Shown: one piece after another, positions 1 to 11,235 of the stretch
Layout: each line of letters opens with the position of its first letter
Position numbering within the stretch: position 1 is the stretch's first letter
DNA from: Triglochin maritima
Taxonomy: Eukaryota; Streptophyta; Magnoliopsida; Alismatales; Juncaginaceae
Assembly (NCBI GenBank): GCA_963682175.1
Contig: OY821772.1
Coordinates: 53,528,925 to 53,592,924, forward strand
Direction: 5' to 3'
DNA length: 64,000 bases
Notes under the pieces: model-generated
Database searches by the model: none
Told to the model about the DNA's origin: nothing
The model's input: the letters and a program-made list of their open reading frames with translations, nothing else
Translations under genes and position numbers: made by a program

Positions 1-766
1 AGCAGGCTCGGATCGCTCGTTTAGAGATCGATTACACCAGTTCCGCCCTGTGTCTGAACTCTGGATAATTCACTCATACAGACAAATTTAATTTTCATTT
101 GCTCAGTGGTGAGAGTTGTTTATGTTCCTGACATCATACGTACTTCATTTTCTTACAAGGGCCACCTGTAAATTTTATTTCATGAATTATTTAGTGAGTC
201 GAGCGTTTATGCTCGAGCTCTTATTTTATTTTATTTCATGAATTATCTAGTCGAGCGTTTATTTTATTTCATTTGCTTATGCTTAAATTTTTATTTTAAG
301 CTCACACTATATCCATCATTTATCTGAATTTGTAAGGTAGATTAACAGTAAAGCAGTGGTGTTAATTAAATGTGAGATTAAACGTAAATAAGATCCAATT
401 GTAAGATTGTAGGATGTCTAAATTAAATAAAATGAGTCATGAGCTTACTGGAACTTGATCCAATTTTATTTAATAAATGCGACTTCATCCAATGCGATAC
501 ATTTACATAAGTTAGTAAGTTACCACCATGCATGTTGATTCTGATGTGAGACTAACCAATATTATCATGTAAAACATTGAGTTAAATTGATTCTAGGTAA
601 AACATGGTTTCATATAGTTGTGTTGACAGCTCAACCTTCGATCGGGAGTATATTTTGTTGCAGTGAAAATATGAGAATTGTTTCAAAATGAGTATTTAGT
701 ATTGTATATGTTCATCATCTCAAACACGAGTTTAATGAAATCATTTCCTTAAATAACAGTTCCGAA
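1..766. other. AT-rich intergenic sequence
   Basis: No gene or RNA is recognisable here. The stretch is AT-rich, with a local near-repeat of the words for 'tcgagcgttta' and 'ttattttatttcatg' around 200-270. No long reading frame with a family resemblance is present. Confidence 0.6.
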
Positions 767-1046
767 TAAGGGTGTAAACGAGTCGAGTCGAGTGAAATTT
801 CGAGGTATAAGTATTATCTTATGTTATTAACAAATACAAAAAAATAATTATGGATGAAGCAATAAAAATTTCAAACTAGTTATCGAACTGAATATCAAAT
901 TTTTTCGAGTTCGAGTGGCTCGTTTATAGAATCAAGTTTGATTTTTTTTTTGATTTTTCATCAAGATTCTTCATTTTCAAGTTAAACTAGAGTCAAACAT
1001 TTTTTAAGTCAAGTTCGAATCGAACCAAATCAAAATTGACACCCTA
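767..1046. mobile_element. hAT-like MITE (about 280 bp)
   Basis: The segment starts TAAGGGTGTAAACGAG and ends TTGACACCCTA, so its ends form a short inverted repeat around AGGGTGT. It is flanked by GTTCCGAA (759-766) and GTTCCAAG (1047-1054), an imperfect 8-bp direct repeat of the length hAT transposases make. The inside is rich in short words such as TCGAGT and has no coding capacity. The boundaries are visible; the hAT assignment is inferred from repeat length and end sequence. Confidence 0.55.
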
Positions 1047-1054
1047 GTTCCAAG

Positions 1055-1476
1055 CACGTCCTTGTAGATATTCACTGAGAATCACATGTTTTTTGGAAGA
1101 CAACATGAGCCATGTTCCTGACACAAAAGGGGGAGGTGTTGGAAAACCTTTGGAAGGTAATCATCATTTGTTTGCACGTTCTTAAACAGCTTGGATCACT
1201 CATATCGAAACTCTCTCTCTCTATATATATATATTTCACCAAATTAATAAAGAACAGTACAATTTGATCGTAGAAAGTGGCAATGCAAGTGAGATCCAGT
1301 GCATGCAGGAGTAGCACTGGAGGAGAAGAATCTTAGTAAACGAGGAGAACAATTAGTATGTATTGGCATGTTGTAAACACATGACGTATCATTACTTTAA
1401 TTTTCTTTATTTCTCCGATCCATTTGCATGATGATGATCATGTGATGCTCGACTTTATTATTAATTAATATTATTA
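1055..1476. other. Intergenic sequence with a CT/TA microsatellite
   Basis: No gene seen. A short CT run passes into a TA run at about 1208-1233. The minus-strand reading frame over this stretch resembles no known family. Confidence 0.5.
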
Positions 1477-1784
1477 TTCGATCCATGTGTCGCCCCCCAA
1501 AAATCAAAAAAAAATTATTTTTTTTGTTTTTGTTATTTGTTGAAAATGTTTATAAATTCATTTTAAATTCGTTTTAAATTATTTTTTCAAAAAAAATCTG
1601 AAAATATTTTTTTTATTTTGTAGATTTTTATGATTTTTTTGATATATTTTGCCCAGAATTGATATCTAAATGACGCGGAACGGAGAAAATATATGATGAA
1701 TGAGCTCGGACGTGGTTAAAAGGTTTTTTTTTGGATGAATTAGGTAAACTAACGTGACAGAGAGGGAGAACATGACGGGTGATG
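1477..1784. mobile_element. Tourist-like MITE, degenerate copy E
   Basis: This AT-rich segment is flanked by TTA on both sides (1474-1476 and 1785-1787). Its middle is a decayed version of the 'gaccccgaaatgacgtg' core of the copies at 5024 and 15429, and its right end (GACGGGTGATG) is the reverse complement of the left end of the copy at 42327. TTA duplications and the shared core suggest the PIF/Harbinger (Tourist) group. Confidence 0.5.
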
Positions 1785-1787
1785 TTA

Positions 1788-2848
1788 GTCCAAGTATGAT
1801 TATTTATGGTCACAAGACTTTTATTGTCTTCTGATAGTCAAGATCGTATATCAAATCTCAACTGTTTTGTTCGTATGTCATGAATGAAACATAAAATGGG
1901 ATGAGAAATAAATAATAGCTCGGCTTGTTTAGGATGATAACTAGGTCTCTAGATCCCATCTCATTGTCCGCTGTTCACTAGTTTCTTGGTAATTGAATAA
2001 TTGACTCTATTTTTGAAATTAATGTGGAAGTAAAGCAACATGTATATGTATATATAAGAACATATATGTATGTACGTGTATATGCGTCCATGACAGTGAA
2101 GATATCCTTTGAATATCTTAATAAATTGGAAATAGCATATGATTTTAATCCGTAACATCAAAAAATCAATATCATCCTGAGATTTAACTGATTTCTTTTG
2201 ATGTACCAATTTTCACCTTTTTTATTCTTAAATAATTCATCTCTCATTTTATCACTTTAATATTTTAATTTGTTTAATATCACCATCCTAGGACCTAGAT
2301 CTTCAAGTGAGTTTGTTTATAGGTGACAGATGCAAAAGAAATAAACTCAAGATTTTTCAATGTTGCATCCGGGAAATTGTTTTCTGTAGTCATTTCTCTC
2401 CATTTTTACAGTAGCTATAACAATATGTAATATATCAAATGATATTTCAGTCCGACTAGTTGAATAAATAAAAAAGATGGTGCGCTTGGTATATATTGTG
2501 GGGAAAAAAGGAATGTCCGAAAGAAATTAATTAAATCTAGGGTACTAATGATATTACAAGTATTCAAAGGATTTTACTGACTTTAGCAATACTGGAAGGC
2601 TGGTATTAATTAATGTATATAGGTACCCGCGCGCCCATTAATATATGATAAATGCATATAGTGGGCTTTAGGAACATAGGATGATGGACATGTTTCTAAA
2701 AATTCCATCTCACTAACAACCAGATTTTTTTAAAAAATTGGCTTCGTATTGTAAGAGAATGTATACTTAAATATATTACATGATAAACCTACCATAAGCA
2801 CGTCCATCATAAACGTTGAGAGAACATCGCACAAGTCATGTTAAAAAA
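1788..2848. other. AT-rich intergenic sequence
   Basis: No gene or RNA is recognised. Minus-strand open frames here are short, rich in Tyr/Ile codons from TATA-type repeats (2040-2080), and resemble no protein family. Confidence 0.5.
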
Positions 2849-3502
2849 TGTTGATACAATTACAAATATGATCATGTAATACAGTAGGTTACATATGTCG
2901 AATAAATATTCCATAAGGATCCAGATAAAGCCAACATACAAAAACATGTAAAGGAAAACAAGAAACGAAGGAACATGAATCAGAAACGACCTCATAGACC
3001 GAGCCGTCGGAAGGCGACTTGCCTCAGAGAAAATATCGGCCCACATACCAGTGCGTTTGATGGTCTGCCGGTTTTCTCCCAGGATAGAACGTGTGATATA
3101 TATATATGTATTTATTCTTGTAACCGTCAAGGACTTAATTGCAAAAAACAAGTACCTTGAGGTCCAAAAATAAATACACCCATCACCCTGAGGCTAAAAG
3201 CCTCTAAATTTCCCCCAAATCCCCCGTCACGTCACGTCACGTCACGTCACGCCTCGCCACGACCCGGACGGGACGGGCGCGCGCGCGTGTGGAGAATTCT
3301 CTCCTCCTCTCTTTCCACCTACAAAGTGACAAGTGAATAGTATGTTTATCAACATCCTTCAACTTGTTAGCTTTACCAATGTGGGACTAAAAAGTAGAGG
3401 TGAGCACATGACACATGGGGCAATAGTTCTCATCTTCATCTCAACATTGGATTTCTTCAATTGAGTTATTCATGGGCCTAGCCCAAACTCAATATTCCAA
3501 CA
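2849..3502 (-). mobile_element. Solo LTR, small TGTTGG/CAACA family
   Basis: The segment begins TGTTGATAC and ends TTCCAACA, giving the TG...CA inverted ends of an LTR. It is flanked by AAAAA on both sides, a possible but low-complexity 5-bp target duplication. Read on the minus strand it starts TGTTGGAATATTGAG. A longer relative lies at 56612-57341 and a shortened one at 14258-14435; all share a 'ttacatatgtcgaataaa'-type block. No internal retrotransposon sequence or second LTR is near, so a solo LTR is the simplest reading. Confidence 0.65.
3226..3250. repeat. (GTCAC)5 microsatellite
   Basis: Five perfect tandem copies of GTCAC lie inside the solo LTR, followed by a GC-rich stretch with a short (GC)n run at about 3277-3287. 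Confidence 0.9.
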
Positions 3503-5020
3503 AAAAATATGTTATATTTGTGATATAATACCGCCACCAGATTGGCTTTCTAGCTTGTCTAATTCCAGGTGTTTGTTGCAACGTCGGGTATCAAATCTTT
3601 TGTGTTAAAGGGTCACTTTCATCAGTTAATCATTTTGCTTTTTTATGATATGACTAAGTTCCTTCTGAATGACCAGATAGCCAACCATGACCTACACTAA
3701 TTATAGGAAAACCTGACTTAAAATAAACGGATTAGACTTAAAAGATGGAACTCACCAAGCAAAGAAAGATGCACTCCAGCCAAAAGATTAAAATCGTGGT
3801 GAGAGATAATTAGTTTTGATTTGTGGGTCGACTGAAACACATTAATTATAGTTTTGTATTGACTAAGCAAGACATCATGCATAGTAGGAATTAATTATGA
3901 GTAAATAGATGCATCATATCCTAACAATCTGCAATTTAATTAGCATTTTGCAGGTATATTTATGAATTTATGATGGTCTGTTATGAGATCATTTCTAAAC
4001 GTGGACTTATGGAACAGTGAACTATGAATAGAGCATTTTCAATCTTGTAAGTATTGATTAGTGTTAGTTCGAAGCCAGAATTGTACTAAAATCTCTGTCA
4101 ACTAAATAATTTAAGGTGATCGAGTACTTTACATAGACAGTTAGACACTACCTAAAATTTAGTGAATGTTTTTTTTTGGAATTTTGTTGTTGTCAACCAG
4201 AATTTAAGGGTATATGTGCCCAGCAAGTTTCCATATGACTTCTTGGACACCACAACTCTTCAGAAATATCAAAAACAGCAAGATTAGATTGAAAGTCATG
4301 TCATGCCTTTGTTTGACTGCAAATCTTTCCCATAAACTTCATTAAAAGAACAATAAGCTTCCTCCAGCCTACAATCACCTATTAAAAAAACACTGATCCT
4401 ATTAGTTTCAAATATAATAACATGCATTTCAGAATTTACAGCAGCAACTAGCAAAGCATCCCAACTAAAGCACCACAAATAGATATCAATCCATCTGCAA
4501 CAATAAATAGTAGGGACTTAACAGCAAAGCGTGAGACCACATGTGGCCATGTACTATGTATGTATAATATATTAATATGGGTTAGGTGTGTGGAGTGGTT
4601 GCTTTTGTCTTTACCAAGCTTTAATGCTTGCTATTCATGGGTTGGTCATGAGGTGGTGAGTAGAAATCATTGTTTGGAGCCTTGGTGTTTCTAATTTTTC
4701 ATGCTTATTACTGCTTGGACTCGGCTCCCATCATTACTAATCAGCCTGAAACTTAGGAAGTGAATAGATTTGAAAATTTGTCACGATGGTTCATAGATTG
4801 GAACGCGTGAAAATTTTAATTACACCAATAACGAGTTTGAAATATGATAGGATGTTACCATTGGGACATTATTGAGACACGAGTCGTATGATCCTAACAG
4901 ATCTAATATGTTGGTTAGAAGACAACTTTGGCTAAGGTTAAAATAGAACATCCATGTCCAAACTTGCAGTACCACAAACGGAGTTTGTCCAACAATGCAA
5001 CCGTTTCCATTTTCCAAACA
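3503..5020. other. AT-rich intergenic sequence
   Basis: No gene, RNA or bounded repeat is recognised. Reading frames here are short and match no family I know. Confidence 0.5.
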
Positions 5021-5023
5021 TTA

Positions 5024-5598
5024 GAGCATCCTTAACGGGGGCAAAACAAACCAGGCACCCCGAGACATCAGACAAAATAATAGTAAAATATTCGAAACAA
5101 AAAAAACGGGGCGTGATTTCGGGCGGTCTGCCGCCCGAAATAACGCCCCAGGCGCCTCAGGCGCCTGGAGAAAGGTTGGTGGGGGGGGGCACGTGTCCCC
5201 CCACCACTGGTCAGTTTTTTTTTGTTTTTTTTAATTTTCTGTTTTTGTGTTTAGAAAATGTTTTTAAAATCATTTAAAATTGTTTTTTCAAATATTTTTT
5301 TATGAAAATAAGTTTTTTATTTGTTTATATTTTCTAGAATTTTTTGATAATTTTTCGTGTTTTGCCTAAAATTGACCCCGAAATGACGTGTAGGGGAGAG
5401 AATGCAGGGCGCCCGGGGTAGCCCGGGCATGGATAAGAGGGTTTTTGGGGTGGGTTGGGTGAGCTGATGTGGAAGAGAGAGAAGCTGACGTGGCAGAGAG
5501 AGAATGCAAGGCCCACGAAGCTGATGTGGAAGAGAGAGAAGCTTGACGTGGCAGAGAGAGAAGCTGACGTGGAAGAGAGAGAGCTGTTAAACATGCTC
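5024..5598. mobile_element. Tourist-like (PIF/Harbinger) MITE, copy A
   Basis: The ends are inverted repeats: GAGCATCCTTAACGGGG on the left, and GAGCATGTTTAACAGCTC when the right end is read in reverse. TTA flanks both sides (5021-5023 and 5599-5601), the 3-bp target duplication of PIF/Harbinger elements. The inside holds a GC-rich palindrome near 5105-5170, an AT-rich stretch, the 'ttgaccccgaaatgacgtg' core and repeated words like 'ctgacgtggcagagagagaa'. It has no transposase and must have been moved by a partner. Confidence 0.75.
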
Positions 5599-5739
5599 TT
5601 AGGACTTGATTTCTACAGAAAAAGCACTTTAAACACTTTGGTGGCCCACGAAGCTTTTGGGCTGGAAGAAGAAAAAGATATTGTTAATAAAATAATAAAT
5701 ATAATTATAGATATATAATTAAAGCATTTACAACAAGAA

Positions 5740-5811
5740 GTCGTTGTAGTATAGTGGTAAGTATTCCCGCCTGTCACGCGGGTGACCCGGGTTCGATCCC
5801 CGGCAACGGCG
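5740..5811 (+). tRNA. tRNA-Asp (GUC)
   Basis: A 72-nt cloverleaf can be drawn by eye. The acceptor stem pairs GTCGTTG with CAACGGC and G is the discriminator base. The anticodon stem pairs CCCGC with GCGGG around the loop CTGTCAC, which places the GUC anticodon for aspartate. The T arm contains the invariant GGTTCGATCC box B, and the D-arm region TAGTATAGTGGTAAG matches box A. No intron is present and CCA is not encoded, as expected for a eukaryotic nuclear tRNA gene. It stands alone, 138 bp from the right end of Tourist copy A. All stems look intact, so it is probably functional. Confidence 0.95.
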
Positions 5812-5816
5812 TTTTT
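5812..5816 (+). terminator. Pol III terminator of tRNA-Asp
   Basis: A run of five T residues follows the discriminator base directly, the standard RNA polymerase III stop signal. Confidence 0.75.
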
Positions 5817-6864
5817 GGGTTTTGTTGTAATTTATTGTTTTTTTAATCCCTGTGACCTGAAAGGTGCATAAGGTTATTTTAGTCATCGTTGGGGACTTAG
5901 TAAGTGCTTACGTTCCGATTAACATATTTATGTAGTAATCATCTAATCTTGTAAGTTCATTTGTCGTTTGGGTTTTTATTTTCATTTATTCTCACAATCC
6001 ACAACGCGAAGGTAAGTTGTGTGGGCTCGTGGCCACCTACCAAAGTGACCAACTGTCGGGACTGTTCTTGGTTAAGAAAATTAGCAACTGCTTAAGCTCG
6101 ATATGGACTGACCGTCCAGATTATCAAGTGGACGCTCCCAAGTGGTTGTTCGAGGTTTCGACATTTATGATAGAAACTTAATCTCACTTACTTGCTAGCA
6201 TCCAATACCTTCTCAAACATTCCAACCCTGATTGAAACCCGAACGAAGTAACAACGTGGCTAACCTAATAACACATCCACACATGGACACGACATCGTTT
6301 GCGTTACTCCTAACCGAACATGCTACTCCTTGGCCGTTAAACGAGAGAAAACTAAGCATTAGACCCCCCAACGTTACACGCTTGCAATTGCACCTTCCCA
6401 AAAAATAGTTTTTTTTATAAAAATAAAATAAAATAAAAATGGTTTCACTGATTCATAGCAATTCAGAACGCACATTTAGTCATTTACTCTTGCTGGTGGA
6501 TCAGGCAATTTCTGACCGCAAATCAAATTCAGGCCACAAATTGGACACAACGAGCAAGTTTTGAATTAGAATTTCGTGGATTTAAATTGCAACTAAATTG
6601 ACTCGGTTGACTCGTTTATTACCCTGATCAGATATAAATTCAGACCTGCATAACCGGCGCTTAAATATATTTATAGCTAACAAATGTTTTTTTTTCCACT
6701 TGCGTCTATATTTAGTATTTCACGTTTTCTTATCTTGACAAATTTTAGAGAAGAAAACACTCTCATCAAGTCAAATTCTGGACACCAAATCTGCATAAGC
6801 AAATATTCTATATTTGAACCCAATTACATTGAGAACACAAATATATTTTAGAATTGTAGAGGTA
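5817..6864. other. Intergenic sequence
   Basis: No gene or bounded repeat is recognised. Base composition is less AT-rich around 6000-6400, but the open frames there match no known family. Confidence 0.5.
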
Positions 6865-7112
6865 ATAAATTACTGAATTGCTAAACATCGCCCCAAAATT
6901 ACTTAAATCGTCCCTTGAAATTACCATTTTGCCCTTCTCTCATTTCTACTGCTATAACGCGACATTTTACCCTCCTATCACACATCTCTCTTCATATTCC
7001 TCTTATAATCATAAAAAATAATGTTTTGGAGGTCAGTAATGAACCAACAGACGCCCCAGTGTACTCGAATCTGGTAAAACATCTAACATCTTTTTAATAA
7101 AAAAATAATAAA

Positions 7113-7365
7113 AATAATAAAAAATTACGGGCGTCTGACGGAGCCGCCCCCACGTAGGAGGGGGCGTCTGGCTAAGACGCCTTCCCCATGGGGGCGGCGT
7201 TTTACCCAGACGCCTTACCCATCGGGGAGGCGTTTTACCCAGACGCTCCGCCCTTGGGACAGGCGTCTGTGTAAGACGTCTCCTCCATGGGGGAGGCGTC
7301 TTAGCCAGACGCCCCCTCCTACGTGGGGGCGGCTCCGTCAGACGCCCGTAATTTTTTATTATTTT
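7113..7365. repeat. GC-rich fold-back array inside the MULE
   Basis: The left arm (AATAATAAAAAATTACGGGC, then GTCTGACGGAGCCGCC) recurs in reverse complement at the right end, giving arms of roughly 80 bp or more. Between them, short units built on GGCGTCT / AGACGCC with CTAAGACGCC and CCATGGGG cores repeat and are themselves palindromic. The transcript of either strand would form one long hairpin. Confidence 0.85.
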
Positions 7366-7439
7366 TTTAAAAAATAATTGATTATAAATTTAGATAATTG
7401 TTAAATTAATTAATAAGTTAATAATTACTATATTCGGAT

Positions 7440-7700
7440 GACCGATACCTCTTCGGTACACCGAAAATTCAAAAATTTCCAGATCCAACAATTTCAAAAT
7501 CCAAAAAATTTCCAAGGGGCGCTGCCCCCTTGCCACCCCCGCCACCTCACCGGCGAGGTGGAATGCCGCTCGCTCACCGGGGAGCGAGACCCCCGAACGA
7601 CCTGTCGAGGTGGTATTTGTAAGTCATGATGTTTTACCACCGGGGGATTTGGAACTTTAAAAATGTTGGATCTGGAATTTTTTTGAATCTTCATCACTTG
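7440..7700. other. Middle segment of the MULE, with a GC-rich palindromic patch
   Basis: AT-rich flanks surround a patch at about 7517-7610 containing CTCGCTCACCGGGGAGCGAG, itself a palindrome. Nearly the same word occurs in reverse inside the element at 58321-59442, near 58624. No coding function is recognised. Confidence 0.5.
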
Positions 7701-7814
7701 CAAAAAAACTCATTGTAATCCGACCGGTTACCACCGAAAATTTGCAAAGAAACGTCAAATAATTTGAGATAACACACCGTATAATTTTAATTTGACAAAA
7801 AACATTAAAAAAAA

Positions 7815-8040
7815 CGGGACGTCTGGCTAAGACGCCTGTACCATCGTGGAGGCGTCTGGCTAAGACGCCTCCACCATGGTCGAGGCGTCTTAACCAGACG
7901 CCTAGACAATGGTATAGGCGTCTGGCTAAGACGCTTGTACCATCGTGGAGGCGTCTGGCTAAGACGCCTCAACGATGGTGGAGGCGTCTTAGCCAGACGC
8001 CTCCACGATGGTACAGGCGTCTTAGCCAGACGCCCGTGTC
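7815..8040. repeat. Second fold-back array, GGCGTCTGGCTAAGACGCC units
   Basis: About six units of roughly 33 bp, each a small palindrome of GGCGTCT / AGACGCC with a centre such as GTACCATCGTGGA or CACCATGGTCGA. The array as a whole is an inverted repeat beginning GGGACGTCTGGC and ending GCCAGACGCCCGTG. The long open frames across it come from repeat periodicity, not a gene. Confidence 0.85.
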
Positions 8041-8258
8041 GGAAAAAAAAATCCGCCTCCGTTACTTCGCCTGATCTAGGTGTTTCGCCAGACATTTTCG
8101 TGGTGTTGGTACTAGGAATGTTAGTAAAACTGAGTCAATAACCTTGTTTAAAGACACGGGACGATATGGTATTAAATATATTGTTAAGGGCAATTTGGTA
8201 ATTTCAAGGGGCGATTTAAGTAGTTTTGGGGCGACGTTTAGTAGTTCCCATAAATTAC

Positions 8259-8689
8259 CCATGATCTCACCATCTTCCCCAACCATCCTACGTGGTCTTC
8301 CAAGTAAGAAAGAGGTAGTTTAAGTGTAGGTAGGAATTACGTGGCAAATTGAAAATAAAGAAGACAAAAAACATTTCTTCCTCTCCTTCCGCGTACAAAT
8401 TAATGTTAGGTAGTCATCTTTAGTTTCAAACCACTCCTCTCTCATCTCATCCAACTCCAACCAAATTCAAATTCAAATTCAATTTTGTGGGGAACTCGAA
8501 CACACAAACCATCCTCTGCCCTCTCATACCTCCGTTCTCCCCTGTTATTTTTCTTTTCGACTTTACGATGAAGAACGACCACCATGATTTGCTCCCTCTA
8601 CGTATTTTTTCACATGTTCATGTGGTTTATATTGTAGTCAAGACTATTATTTTCTTCTTCTTATTTATGTGGTTAACTAGCTTGTTGTA
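8259..8689. other. Intergenic sequence between MULE and T-rich block
   Basis: No gene recognised. The stretch passes from AT-rich sequence into pyrimidine-rich sequence, with an 'aaattcaaattcaaattca' run near 8463-8482. Confidence 0.5.
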
Positions 8690-9479
8690 TTTAATGTTTT
8701 AAACAACTTGTTGTTTTATTGTTTCATGAATCTCATTCTCGTTCTTTCTTTTAATTTACTAGCTCATTTACCATGTCTACTGTTATGTTCATTCGTTTTG
8801 TCTTTACCATTTACTACCATTATTTTTCTTACCATTTTGTGTGTTTCCTATCCTACCTTTTTTTGTTTTAATGTACCATTTATATGTTTTTTTAGCTTGG
8901 ATTACCCCTTTCTATTTTCAATCCAACCCTTTCTTTGTTTTAAAGTTCTCTTTTTATGTTAATTTTTTTTATCCTAAAATCTTAATGTTCCTTCTTCTTC
9001 TTCGTCCTTTTTTGTCTTTTCTTGTAAAATTTTTTACCTTTTTTTTGTTATACCCTACCCTTTCTTGTTTTAAACTTCCTTTTTTAGGCTTCTTTTTTAG
9101 ACATGAATTGTTATTTTCTTTTTCTCTCTTTCCTTTTGCTTTCACATGTTAATTTTCTTACCCATTATTTTTCTTACCCTTTTTTATGTTCCATCGTGCC
9201 CTTTCTTATGTTTCTTATAATTTTTCTTACCCTTTTTTATGTTCCATCATGCCCTTTCTTTGGTTTAAAGTTCAGTTTTGAGGTTTCTATTTTAGTTGTG
9301 AGTTGTTGTTTCTTTTTCTCTTCTTTTTTGCTTTCATATGTAATTTTACTTACCTATTTTCTTTTCAACATGAGTTGTTATCTACCACACCATTGTTTCT
9401 TTTAGAATGCGTTTATTTAGGGGGTATATCAATTGTTTGTTCAGTTGTTTTCTTTTCACATGAGTTGTTATCTACCAGA
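8690..9479. repeat. T-rich degenerate tandem repeats
   Basis: Words such as 'cccttttttatgttcc', 'tgttttaaagttc' and 'catgagttgttatctacca' recur at irregular spacing of about 50-110 bp. The open frames across this block encode Phe/Leu-rich strings, as expected from T-rich DNA; they share no motif with membrane proteins I know. The last unit (9371-9450) occurs again at 11781-11867, beyond the LTR inserted at 9480. Confidence 0.6.
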
Positions 9480-9844
9480 TGTAACATCCCCGAACAGCGG
9501 AAAATTTAAACTCTTAAAATCAAGGGGAACACGAGGGTAAAACCATCAAGAGTTGGGACATTACTGAAAGAAATACCCAAATACATCTGGTGCACCATAT
9601 CACGACACCTAAAATAGGCAGACAACAGGATCCAACCCCAATGTGCAATCTCCCTCAGTCACCACCCGCCGGAACCTAACGCGGTTCTGAAAATAAACAT
9701 AACAACAATGCGCGAGTTTCCATAAGGAAACCCCGTATGACAAGCTCACATATATGCCCTAACATACCAGTATAGCATGACATGAATACAAGTAATGAAA
9801 CAACATTCCCAAAAAGGGCAAAACAGGACATCTGTCCTGCAATC

Positions 9845-10390
9845 GTTCCCGCTGCCACACAGGTCCTGCGGTCTACAATCATCACTGCTGCCACACAGAC
9901 CCAACAGTTCGCAACATCGTCGTCGCCACACAGGCCGCACGGTCCACAACCACTGGTACCACACATGCCACACAGTACACAACATCGCCGCCGCCACATA
10001 GGCCACACGGTCGAAACATCGAGTCTCCGTAGAGACCTACCGTAGGCACATACGGTCTAACGGACAATACGCAACACATCCCCACACGCGACTACACAAG
10101 CCAAGGGATCAGTGAGGAGGCGTTCGCACTTCCGCGCAGGTAGAATCAGATCTGAAAACATCGTGGTCCACCACCACACCAACGGAGCCGTCGCTCAGGT
10201 CGGTCCATCACCGGCGCCACACAGACCGCACGGTATCTCACTCGATAGGTGCCCAATTAAGCTACCTGCCGGAACACATCATCAGCAGTCCATCGCCGCA
10301 ACCACACAGGCCACGCGCGATCCTCCCTGCCGCCACACAGGCCGCACAAGGGCCCTCTTGCCGCCACACAGGCCGCACGGGCGCGTGCAA
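9845..10390 (+). repeat. CCGCCACACAGGCCGCACGG subrepeats in the LTR
   Basis: Roughly ten degenerate copies of a GCCACACAGGCCGCACGG-type word occur at 30-60 bp spacing. The sister LTR at 53623-55180 lacks them, which explains much of the 0.7-kb length difference. Open frames over this block on both strands are products of the repeat. Confidence 0.65.
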
Positions 10391-10837
10391 TCACTGCCTA
10401 TCAAGGTCAGTCGAACATATCTGCCACACAAAGGGCCAGACAATCGACAGATCCGAACCGAAGTCCGCGGTGTCAACGAGCTCCACGTGCAGACACCAAC
10501 TCCGCCGCTATAAAAGCAGGGCAGCGGTCTCCGTAGCCATCCAGGCCGGTAGTCACTTCACCCAACGACAGTTGTGTGCCCGCTGAAGCAATGGGATCCG
10601 CAATCCCTCAGGCTGCTACTCTAACACGAGTCAAACCAATCCATCATATTAGTCACGATCCATACATGGAGGTGACGCGTCCCGGACACTCACACTCTTC
10701 CACACGGCGGTCCTTGGGCACGCACGCATAACGCGTCCACTGTCACCTCCCGACTACGCACAAGGCGAGGACACGGGTTTCCGTGGACAGAATTGGTGTC
10801 CTAAGCGGAACCAGTAATTCTGTCCTATGCAAAACGG

Positions 10838-11235
10838 TCGACCGAAAGAGTCAACTCGGTCGACCGTTTCCTCAAGGGAATCAGTCGACCGAAAGTCTGA
10901 AACAGTCGAACTATTTGCGCAAAACATAAGTCCCAACGGTCTACCGAAGGTCTAAAACCGGTCGACCAAACGAGGTTAAAATCCAGAGTCTAGTCAACAT
11001 CAAAATCGAATCTATCGGTCGACCGACTCAGGGGTCTCGGTCGACCGAAACCTACCAGGGCATCCTAATATTTCTAAGTCATAAAACGGTCGACCGCACA
11101 CATCAATAAAAGGTCCAGTACATTTAAGTTCTGGTCGACCGAACACAAGGACCTGGTCGACCGAAACACAAAAGACAGTCAAAATACGCTACGTTCGGTC
11201 GACCGTCTGAGGGACCCGGTCGACCGTCAGACATC
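10838..11235. repeat. Cluster of CGGTCGACCG palindromes in the LTR
   Basis: The palindrome GGTCGACC and one-base variants recur about a dozen times in 400 bp, often as CGGTCGACCGAAA. The same palindrome clusters at 54215-54845 and 55775-55995. Confidence 0.8.

Larger units (their letters stand above)
6874..8249. mobile_element. Non-autonomous Mutator-like element (MULE), 1.38 kb
   Basis: The element is flanked by a perfect 9-bp direct repeat, ATAAATTAC, at 6865-6873 and 8250-8258; 9 bp is the typical Mutator target duplication. Its ends are inverted repeats of about 70 bp. The left end reads TGAATTGCTAAACATCGCCCC and continues with 'aaaattacttaaatcgtccc'; the right end in reverse reads GGGAACTACTAAACGTCGCCCC and continues in the same way. 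No transposase frame is present. The inside is built from two GC-rich fold-back arrays (7113-7365 and 7815-8040) separated by about 450 bp. Confidence 0.85.

Noticed and set aside
7805..8141. Frames with repeated 'RRLSQTPPRWY' peptide
   Set aside because: Caused by the 33-bp palindromic units of the Mutator-like element.
8487..9509. Overlapping Phe/Leu-rich frames resembling membrane proteins
   Set aside because: The DNA is T-rich and tandemly repeated; hydrophobic residues follow from TTT/CTT codons, and no membrane-protein motif is recognisable.
10112..10513. 133-codon frame with His/Arg/Pro-rich peptide
   Set aside because: Lies within the long LTR over the CACACAGGCCGCAC subrepeats; open on several strands at once, which indicates composition rather than coding.
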